A stretch of 7,095 nucleotides of DNA from the NCBI GenBank assembly GCA_945874815.1, contig CAMCIE010000071.1, forward strand, positions 1-7,095. Reading direction: 5' to 3'. Both the position numbers and the translations under genes were made by a program. Under the pieces are notes generated by a model that made no database searches, was not told the origin of the DNA, and saw only the letters and a list, made by a program, of their open reading frames with translations. Shown piece after piece: positions 1 to 5,542 of this stretch (position 1 is its first letter; each line of letters starts with the position of its first letter). Source of the stretch: an uncultured Bacteroidales bacterium. GTDB taxonomy: Bacteria; Bacteroidota; Bacteroidia; Bacteroidales; UBA932.

Positions 1-592
1 GGGCATCTATCTTGTCTGTAATCATCGAGAAATCTTCAGGTCTGTGTTCAAAGTCCAGTCCGTCAGCTTCTATTGTCAGCACCTTTCCTTTGTATGAAGC
101 TATCCATTTGTCATACAGCTCGTTAAGGTTTGTCAGATATTCGATGCTCATCGATTTTTCATAGTCCCTGCCCCTCAATTGAATCTGCTCCACAAGTTTC
201 GGAACGGATGTCTTGAGATATATCAGCAGGTCAGGTTCCCTGACCATGGACATCATAAGGCTGAACAATTGCATATAGGTATCGTAGTCCCTGTCTGAAA
301 GGTTTCCCATTGCTTTGTTGTTGGCAACGAAAATATAAACACCTTCCATTATCGTCCTGTCCTGGACGATAACGTCCTTGCTTTTGGATATTTCAAGCAC
401 ATCCTTGAACCTTTGTGCAAGGAAGTAGGTCTCCAGATTGTATGACCAGCGGCTTATGTCCTTGTAATAGTCCTCAAGATAGGGATTGTAGGTCACCGCT
501 TCAAACTTGGGAGTCCATCCGTAATGTTCGGCGAGCATTCTCGTGAGTGTAGTCTTTCCGCAACCGATATTTCCAGCTATACCTATATGCAT
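1..592 (-). CDS. Deoxynucleoside kinase, C-terminus cut by window edge
   Basis: Cytosolic kinase that transfers a phosphate from ATP (or another NTP) to the 5'-OH of a deoxynucleoside, the first step of deoxynucleotide salvage. My translation gives 197 residues from the ATG at 592-590 with no stop before the left edge; family members are about 200-215 residues, so only a few are missing. Seen: P-loop GNIGCGKT at 7-14, a putative catalytic-base Glu31 followed by the NPYLEDYY stretch (36-43), the base-contacting AQR (59-61), the DRT signature (78-80; DRS/DRT in the family) and a lid arginine cluster RGRDYE (140-145). These are hallmarks of the dCK/dGK/Drosophila dNK family rather than type II thymidine kinase. 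Which deoxynucleoside is preferred cannot be read from sequence. It starts 15 bases after the gdhA stop on the same strand, with no promoter box in the gap, so co-transcription with gdhA is likely (inference). Confidence 0.93.
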   Translation of the reverse strand, partial: MHIGIAGNIGCGKTTLTRMLAEHYGWTPKFEAVTYNPYLEDYYKDISRWSYNLETYFLAQRFKDVLEISKSKDVIVQDRTIMEGVYIFVANNKAMGNLSDRDYDTYMQLFSLMMSMVREPDLLIYLKTSVPKLVEQIQLRGRDYEKSMSIEYLTNLNELYDKWIASYKGKVLTIEADGLDFEHRPEDFSMITDKIDA

Positions 593-607
593 ATTGATTG
601 TCAATTA

Positions 608-1963
608 TTAAACGAGGCCCTGAGCCATCATCGCATCAGCTACCTTGATGAATCCAGCTATGTTTGCGCCTTTTACATAGTTCACATAGCCGTCTTCTTC
701 AGTACCGTATTTGACGCATGCCTCGTGGATGTCAGTCATAATCTGTTTGAGGTGTCTGTCAACTTCGTCAGGTGTCCATTTGAGCCTCATTGAGTTCTGG
801 GTCATCTCAAGACCTGAGGTTGCAACACCACCTGCGTTTGAAGCCTTTCCAGGGGAGTAGAGAATCTTTGAAGAGAGGAATACTTCGATTGCCTCAGGAG
901 TTGATGGCATGTTTGCGCCCTCGGCAACGCACATGCATCCGTTTGCGATAAGTGTCCTGGCCTCTTCTCCGTTGAGTTCATTCTGGGTTGCACAAGGCAT
1001 TGCGATGTCGCACTTCACGCCCCAAGGTCTTTCGCCAGGGAAGTACTGAGCTGAAGGATATTTTTCAGCATACTCCTTGATACGGCCCCTGTATATGTTC
1101 TTGAGCTCCATTACATAAGCGAGCTTGTCTGCATCAATGCCTTCTGGGTCATAGATATAACCGTTTGAATCAGACATTGTTACGACTTTTGCTCCAAGCT
1201 GGAGAGCTTTCTTTGCTGCATACTGCGCAACATTTCCTGAACCGGAGATTGCAACTGTCTTGCCCTCGTAGCTGTCGCCTTTGGTAGCAAGCATTGCAGA
1301 TGCGAAATAGCATACGCCGTAACCGGTTGCCTCAGGTCTGATGTGGCTTCCTCCCCATGACTGGCCCTTTCCTGTAAGCACTCCGGTGAACTCGTTGCGA
1401 AGTCTCTTGTACTGGCCGAACATATATCCGATTTCACGTCCGCCGACTCCGATATCGCCTGCAGGAACGTCAGTATCAGCACCAATGTGTTTTGAAAGCT
1501 CTGTCATGAAGCTCTGGCAGAAGCGCATCACCTCATTGTCAGACTTTCCTTTAGGGTTGAAATCAGAACCACCTTTGCCGGCACCCATAGGAAGGGTTGT
1601 GAGGCTGTTCTTGAAGGTCTGCTCGAAAGCAAGGAACTTCATGATGCTGAGGTTGACGCTCGGATGGAAACGGATCCCGCCCTTGTATGGTCCGATGGCG
1701 CTGCTGTTCTGTACCCTGTAGCCTTTGTTAATCTGGATGTTTCCTTCATCATCAAGCCATGGAACCCTGAACATGATGATTCTTTCAGGCTCGACGATTC
1801 TTTCGAGAATTTTTTGCTCCATAAGGTAAGGATGTGCAACAATGTAAGGTGCAACGCTTTCAAGTACCTCTTTTACGGCCTGGTGAAACTCTTTTTCTCC
1901 CGGGTTCTTGGCAGTAAGTTCAGCCATGAAGCTGTCAACATACTTCTGAGTGTAACTGTCCAT
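608..1963 (-). CDS. gdhA: NADP-type glutamate dehydrogenase, hexameric class
   Basis: Catalyses reversible reductive amination of 2-oxoglutarate with ammonium to L-glutamate in the cytosol, a main ammonium entry point in Bacteroidales. The product is 451 residues, matching the short hexameric class (about 445-450). Seen: GPYKGGIRFHPSVN (91-104) with Lys94, Lys118, the active-site loop LPMGAGKGGSD (124-134) with Lys130, and DTDVPAGDIGVGGRE (163-177) with Asp170. The Lys94/118/130 and Asp170 spacing equals Clostridium symbiosum GDH Lys89/113/125 and Asp165. The Rossmann motif SGSGNVA is at 240-246 and is followed by SDS (264-266), as in the NADP-dependent E. coli enzyme, so NADP(H) use is inferred. 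Ala128 replaces the second glycine of the usual PMGGGK loop. The start is the ATG at 1963-1961, 57 bases after the acyltransferase stop; the N-terminus aligns in length with E. coli GdhA. Confidence 0.97.
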   Translation of the reverse strand: MDSYTQKYVDSFMAELTAKNPGEKEFHQAVKEVLESVAPYIVAHPYLMEQKILERIVEPERIIMFRVPWLDDEGNIQINKGYRVQNSSAIGPYKGGIRFHPSVNLSIMKFLAFEQTFKNSLTTLPMGAGKGGSDFNPKGKSDNEVMRFCQSFMTELSKHIGADTDVPAGDIGVGGREIGYMFGQYKRLRNEFTGVLTGKGQSWGGSHIRPEATGYGVCYFASAMLATKGDSYEGKTVAISGSGNVAQYAAKKALQLGAKVVTMSDSNGYIYDPEGIDADKLAYVMELKNIYRGRIKEYAEKYPSAQYFPGERPWGVKCDIAMPCATQNELNGEEARTLIANGCMCVAEGANMPSTPEAIEVFLSSKILYSPGKASNAGGVATSGLEMTQNSMRLKWTPDEVDRHLKQIMTDIHEACVKYGTEEDGYVNYVKGANIAGFIKVADAMMAQGLV

Positions 1964-2020
1964 GTTTTGTTCGTTTTAAAGGTTAATAATATAAAGTAAT
2001 ATAAAATATCAATTGAGGAG
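1964..2020 (-). promoter_or_regulatory. AT-rich gap, probable gdhA promoter region
   Basis: This 57-base gap between the acyltransferase stop and gdhA start is about 80% A+T, in contrast to the flanking genes. On the minus strand a TTG (2012-2010) lies upstream of TAACCTTTA (1985-1977), which resembles TAnnTTTG with one extra base; the fit is poor. No hairpin with a T-run that could end the upstream transcript is visible. The plus strand holds two copies of AATATAAA (1988-1995, 1998-2005) ten bases apart. An A-rich run before the ATG fits translation starts in this phylum. Confidence 0.35.
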
Positions 2021-3319
2021 TCATGCGTTGAATTCGTCCAGAATGTCGCCGTACATCTTTTTCAGACTGCCTTTGCCGATGAATCTGAAATCGGATATGG
2101 TTCTGCGCCAAAATTCGAGGCAGTCATGGAAACTGTAGTATGAAGGGATATATGCCAGAAGGAACAGGCATGCCCAATACCATGGGAGAAGGTAGAAACT
2201 GAGGATGGTATATATGATGAACAAAATTATTCCCATAGCAAGCCCTACTCCGAATCCTGCCGTATTCCTGAACGCCTTGTCCTTTATTTTTCCTTTCAAG
2301 ACATTGAAGGTCAGCCATGAAGGCAAGGAAACCGTTGCACAGAAAATGAACCACGGGAGAAGGGCAATTCCGGCCAAAGTGCGTCCGGCAAGACTCAGCA
2401 CCGGCTTGCTCTTACCAAAGGAGAAGATGGAAATGCCTTCTTTCCTTCTTCTGTTCTCGAAATCCCTGACTTTCCCGATCAGGGCTGCAAAAGCCTCGGG
2501 ATCGGAGGCTTTCTTCTGTGCTATCTGGCTGGTGATGTCGCGGTTGTGCATCATTCTCTCGTGCAGTCTTCCCCCTCTGTCACCCTTTGCAGCTATCATC
2601 TTGAGCAGAGCCCACGATGGTGCAAGGTCTTCGTCATCAGGGAGATATGTAATGAGCCCGCTCATTTTGGAGGACAATTCCTTCCTCAGTGGCTCGATTA
2701 GCTGCACTTCATTTTCCACGGGATTGTTCCGCACGAACTCCGTCACGTTGATTGGTTCCCCGAAACTAAGCAGAGCTGTGGTACGGAACCTGAAATAGTC
2801 TTCATATTCAAGTCCCGCAGGCACGATATACACATTCCTGGAATCTCCAAGTTCGCTGACTGCCGCCAATGCCATCCTGAACACCCCCTTTCCAAGAGGC
2901 AGAATGCTCCTTGCTGGCCTGTGCCTTCCTTCAGGATATACGCAGAAGCGCACTCCGTGCTTCAGAGTGTCAACGATTATTTCGTTTGTCTCATTGTTTT
3001 TCAACACATTGCGAAGTCCGTCCCTCTGGCGTACCATAGGCAGGATTCTCAGAAAGAACATAATCTTTGCAATGGCCGGCTTGTTGAACATGTCAGCCCT
3101 TGCTCCGAAAACCGTTTCATCCCTGAATGTGCCCAGCACGACCAGGGCATCCATGAGGGTATTGCAGTGGTTGGGTGTTATGATAATGGCTCCGTCCTTC
3201 GGGATATTTTCCATCCCGAAAGTCTCAAAGCGCCTGTAACTTGCCTTCATGAACCTGTCAACTGCAGGCCGGAGGAAAGTATAGAGCCAGTCGTGATCGT
3301 ATATGTTTTTCTTGGACAT
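2021..3319 (-). CDS. Membrane-anchored PlsC-type glycerolipid acyltransferase
   Basis: Member of the lysophospholipid/glycerol-3-phosphate acyltransferase superfamily, which moves an acyl chain onto a glycerophosphate or other lipid acceptor at the cytoplasmic membrane. Seen in 432 residues: block I PNHCNTLMD (49-57) with His51 and Asp57, block II around FGARADMFNK (71-80) and ILPMVRQRDG (92-101), and block III VYPEGRHRP (127-135). Block I is HX5D rather than the HX4D of PlsB and PlsC; from memory the same spacing occurs in fungal Gat1/Gat2-type acyltransferases. After the catalytic half comes a charged linker (about 200-300) and three hydrophobic segments (about 308-335, 354-376, 377-396), an extension typical PlsC (about 240 residues) lacks. 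It starts 10 bases after the stop of the BASS transporter, so the two are probably one operon. The acceptor and donor (acyl-ACP, acyl-CoA or acyl-phosphate) are unknown; glycerol-3-phosphate, lysophosphatidate or an aminolipid are possible. Confidence 0.88.
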   Translation of the reverse strand: MSKKNIYDHDWLYTFLRPAVDRFMKASYRRFETFGMENIPKDGAIIITPNHCNTLMDALVVLGTFRDETVFGARADMFNKPAIAKIMFFLRILPMVRQRDGLRNVLKNNETNEIIVDTLKHGVRFCVYPEGRHRPARSILPLGKGVFRMALAAVSELGDSRNVYIVPAGLEYEDYFRFRTTALLSFGEPINVTEFVRNNPVENEVQLIEPLRKELSSKMSGLITYLPDDEDLAPSWALLKMIAAKGDRGGRLHERMMHNRDITSQIAQKKASDPEAFAALIGKVRDFENRRRKEGISIFSFGKSKPVLSLAGRTLAGIALLPWFIFCATVSLPSWLTFNVLKGKIKDKAFRNTAGFGVGLAMGIILFIIYTILSFYLLPWYWACLFLLAYIPSYYSFHDCLEFWRRTISDFRFIGKGSLKKMYGDILDEFNA

Positions 3320-3329
3320 CTGTTCTTAA

Positions 3330-4292
3330 TTAAGCGTTTTCAACATCTTTCCTTCCTCTCCATCTCCAAAGGAACGCGAGAGTCAGACCTGAAATGATAT
3401 GCCATATTCCCCACCATGCAGTAATTACAAGCATTCCGCCGTTAGCCGCCCATTCGGGACCGAAGATGGCAGGATTGAAAAGCAATACAAGCCCAAGGCC
3501 TGAATTCTGAATGCCGGTCTCGATGGTGAGCGTTCTCCTGTCCTTGTATGGAACTTTGAATGCACTGCCTGTCAGGAAACCTATTCCGAGGGCCAACATA
3601 TTGTGTATCAGTACAATGAGGAAAATATACCTTATACATTTCATAAATGCATCAAGGTTGTTGCTGAATGCGAGCACCACCATGACGATGAAAAACACTA
3701 TGGAAAGGTACTGGAGAGGCTTCTTGATTTTCTCAGATACTGCAGGCAGATATTTCCTGCACAGAACTCCAAGTATGATAGGGATGCCGAGGAGAATCAC
3801 GATGGTTTTGAAAATCTCCCAGAATGGGATGCTCAATTGTGGCAATTCGCTGGCTATCTGTGCATTATTCAGGAAAAGTCCTCCCCATAAAGCAAAATTG
3901 GCAGGTGTTGTGAAAATGCAAACGCCAGTGTTCACGGCAGTCAGGGAAACTGAAAGTTCAGTATTGCCTCTGGAAAGGGATGTGATGAAATTGGATATGT
4001 TTCCACCGGGGCAGGATGCCACCAGTATCATTCCAAGACCAATCATCGGAGAAATCATGTCCTTCATGGCAAGTGCAAGAAGGAAGGTCAGTCCCGGAAG
4101 CAGGATCATCTGACATATTATTCCGAGAATGAACGATTTAGGTTTTTTGATTACATCCAGGAAAGTCTCAGGTTTTATTCCCAGGGCTACTCCGAACATT
4201 ACAAAGGCGAGAACGATGTTGATGACATTCATTCCGCCTACATTCATATTCACCTTGATGGTATCAATGCTTGCAATAACTTCCGGACTCAT
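3330..4292 (-). CDS. Bile acid:sodium symporter (BASS) family transporter
   Basis: Inner-membrane secondary transporter of the BASS/SLC10-like family, expected to import an organic anion with Na+. The 320-residue product is almost entirely hydrophobic segments, consistent with the 9-10 helices of the family. Seen: the crossing-helix motif SCPGGNISN (93-101), Thr118 in SLTAVNT (116-122), and IETGIQNSGLGL (257-268). Ser100/Asn101, Thr118, Glu258 and Gln262 keep the spacing of the Na+-site residues Ser114/Asn115, Thr132, Glu260 and Gln264 of the Neisseria ASBT homologue, so Na+ coupling looks intact. Family knowledge: bacterial BASS proteins take bile acids in some cases, but others carry pantoate, keto acids or sulphur compounds, so the substrate is open. 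The start at 4292-4290 is placed just downstream of a good minus-strand promoter; the first hydrophobic segment begins near residue 22. It is divergent from the choloylglycine hydrolase-like gene and leads into the acyltransferase. Confidence 0.92.
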   Translation of the reverse strand: MSPEVIASIDTIKVNMNVGGMNVINIVLAFVMFGVALGIKPETFLDVIKKPKSFILGIICQMILLPGLTFLLALAMKDMISPMIGLGMILVASCPGGNISNFITSLSRGNTELSVSLTAVNTGVCIFTTPANFALWGGLFLNNAQIASELPQLSIPFWEIFKTIVILLGIPIILGVLCRKYLPAVSEKIKKPLQYLSIVFFIVMVVLAFSNNLDAFMKCIRYIFLIVLIHNMLALGIGFLTGSAFKVPYKDRRTLTIETGIQNSGLGLVLLFNPAIFGPEWAANGGMLVITAWWGIWHIISGLTLAFLWRWRGRKDVENA

Positions 4293-4301
4293 TGATATAG
4301 G

Positions 4302-4334
4302 TTTAGGGTTTGGGCCGTAAAGATACTATTTTTT
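4302..4334 (+). promoter_or_regulatory. Possible promoter for the hydrolase gene
   Basis: On the plus strand TTTA (4302-4305) and TATTTTTT (4327-4334) are separated by 21 bases; each has one mismatch from the Bacteroidetes -33 TTTG and -7 TAnnTTTG boxes. This would start transcription near 4341 and leave a leader of about 65 bases before the ATG at 4408. It overlaps the opposing BASS promoter almost base for base. The T-run makes chance matches easy, so this is weaker than the minus-strand call. Confidence 0.3.
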
Positions 4335-4350
4335 TCTCTTATATGACAAA
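4318..4350 (-). promoter_or_regulatory. Bacteroidetes-type promoter for the BASS gene
   Basis: On the minus strand TTTG (4350-4347, -33 box) is followed after 21 bases by TATCTTTA (4325-4318), seven of eight matches to the -7 consensus TAnnTTTG. Spacing fits the phylum's primary sigma factor. Transcription would begin near 4311, giving a leader of only about 20 bases before the ATG at 4292. The call is from pattern matching only. Confidence 0.6.
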
Positions 4351-4407
4351 ATCGGGGAAAATATGGCTCGTTCATTGCAGACAAACCGTTGTTTAATCCA
4401 TACAATT

Positions 4408-5490
4408 ATGAAACGTTTATATATTTTGTCCGTCGTTGCGGCCTTATCTTTTCTGAGTGCTTTCCAAGCACATGCCTGTACCGGAATAGCCCTTACGGCA
4501 GCCGATGGCAGCCGTGTCGTTGCCAGAACTGTCGAATGGGCGGCTTCCCCGATGCAATGTGGCTATGTGGCAGCTCCACGTGGCCATTCTTTCCGTTCCT
4601 TCACCCCGGAGGGGGCAGACGGAATGCAGTTCAAGTCCATATACGGTTATGTGGGCATATATACCGAATACGAAGACTTCGTCGTTGAAGGACTCAATGA
4701 AGCCGGGCTTTCAGCCGGCCTTTTCTTTTTCCCGGGATATGGAGATTATGTCGCTTATAATAAGGAACATAGGTCCAAAACTCTGTGTGACATGCAGTTT
4801 GTCTCCTGGGTCCTTTCCCAGTTCTCGTCCATTGACCAGGTCAAGGATGCTATCGGAAAAATTGACCTTGTGACTCTTGACAACAAGATCGGGGCAGTTC
4901 ACTGGAGAATAAGCGAACCGGGAGGAAGAATGGTTGTTATCGAATGTGTCGGTGGAGTGCCTCATATTTATGAGAACAAGCTCGGAGTCCTGACCAATTC
5001 TCCTGGTTTCAAATGGCATGTTGCCAATCTGAACAATTATGTCAACCTTTTCCCTGGTGCCGCCGAGTCCCATGAAATGGCTGACGGTGTGACTCTCAGC
5101 CCGTTCGGAGGCAATAGCGGGATGCTTGGCCTCCCGGGCGATTTCACCCCGCCTTCCCGTTTTGTCCGTGCGGCATTTTTCCAGACTACGGCACCGAAAC
5201 TCGCAACAGGCGAGCAGACTGTTTTCCAGGCCTTCCATATCCTGAACAATTTCGACATTCCGACAGGTATCCAGCACCCGAAGGGAAAGGCACCCGAGGG
5301 ACTTCCGAGCGCCACTCAGTTCACTTGTGCGACAGATCAGAATTCGATGAAAATCTATTACAGGACAGCCTGGAACAGCAATATCCGCTGCATTGACCTC
5401 ATGGACATCAATTTTGCAAAAATCAAGTATCAGGCATTTCCTCTCGACCTTGTCCAAAGTCAGCCGGTTGAAATGTTGAGAATAAGGTAG
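4408..5490 (+). CDS. Secreted choloylglycine hydrolase family (linear amide C-N hydrolase) protein
   Basis: Ntn-hydrolase that cleaves a linear amide bond, as in bile salt hydrolases and penicillin V acylases, probably in the periplasm. With the ATG at 4408 the protein has 360 residues and a textbook signal peptide: MKRL, a hydrophobic core, then FQAHA directly before Cys24. Signal peptidase cleavage there would expose Cys24 as the N-terminal nucleophile, as in other exported Bacteroidetes family members. In mature numbering Cys1, Arg17 (Arg40), Asn74 (Asn97 in EGLNEAGLS), Asn174 (Asn197 in LTNSP) and Arg228 (Arg251 in PSRFVRAAFF) closely match C. perfringens CBAH Cys2, Arg18, Asn82, Asn175 and Arg228; GLPGD is at 241-245. 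Mature residue 20 is Glu (RTVEW), where CBAH has Asp21, so the substrate may not be a bile salt. An in-frame ATG at 4363 adds 16 residues ahead of the signal peptide and is less likely. MATE gene follows 52 bases later. Confidence 0.88.
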   Translation: MKRLYILSVVAALSFLSAFQAHACTGIALTAADGSRVVARTVEWAASPMQCGYVAAPRGHSFRSFTPEGADGMQFKSIYGYVGIYTEYEDFVVEGLNEAGLSAGLFFFPGYGDYVAYNKEHRSKTLCDMQFVSWVLSQFSSIDQVKDAIGKIDLVTLDNKIGAVHWRISEPGGRMVVIECVGGVPHIYENKLGVLTNSPGFKWHVANLNNYVNLFPGAAESHEMADGVTLSPFGGNSGMLGLPGDFTPPSRFVRAAFFQTTAPKLATGEQTVFQAFHILNNFDIPTGIQHPKGKAPEGLPSATQFTCATDQNSMKIYYRTAWNSNIRCIDLMDINFAKIKYQAFPLDLVQSQPVEMLRIR

Positions 5491-5515
5491 ATTCTGCAGG
5501 TTGGAGAAAAAGCAT

Positions 5516-5523
5516 TACCTTTG
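5516..5523 (+). promoter_or_regulatory. -7 promoter box of the MATE gene
   Basis: TACCTTTG is an exact match to the Bacteroidetes -7 consensus TAnnTTTG and lies 19 bases before the ATG at 5543. No clean TTTG is found at the -33 distance; the nearest is TTCTG at 5492-5496, 19 bases upstream. A transcript from here would start near 5530, past the in-frame TTG at 5501, which is the main reason for choosing the start at 5543. Confidence 0.6.
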
Positions 5524-5542
5524 CCGGGAATTTTTCGTAAAA

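Noticed and set aside
2205..2798. Open frame of 197 codons on the plus strand opposite the acyltransferase.
   Set aside because: It is antisense to a well-supported gene, has no promoter box or family motif, and starts inside the region encoding membrane segments, where reverse frames often stay open.
3511..4113. Open frame of 200 codons on the plus strand opposite the BASS transporter.
   Set aside because: Same situation: an antisense shadow of a transporter gene, with no conserved motif.
4301..4314. Resemblance of GTTTAGGGTTTGGG to plant-type telomere repeats.
   Set aside because: Only two imperfect units in a bacterial intergenic region; a telomeric origin is not plausible.
4363..4407. 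Upstream in-frame ATG that would extend the hydrolase by 15 codons before the chosen ATG.
   Set aside because: The extension is polar and would bury the signal peptide start; the ATG at 4408 gives a standard signal peptide beginning MKRL.
4471..4479. Cys24 of the hydrolase as a lipoprotein lipidation site.
   Set aside because: The preceding residues AHA do not form a lipobox (no Leu at -3, His at -2), and this Cys aligns with the family's catalytic nucleophile.
4702..4730. Terminator-like structure: GCCGG (4702-4706) pairs with CCGGC (4715-4719), followed by a T-rich run.
   Set aside because: It lies well inside the hydrolase coding sequence (codons around Ala99-Phe108), the stem is only five pairs with an eight-base loop, and the T-run simply encodes Phe-Phe-Phe.
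4711..5457. Long open frame (248 codons) on the minus strand opposite the hydrolase gene.
   Set aside because: It is fully antisense to a gene with clear family motifs, has no recognisable domain, and its composition looks like a reverse reading of that gene.
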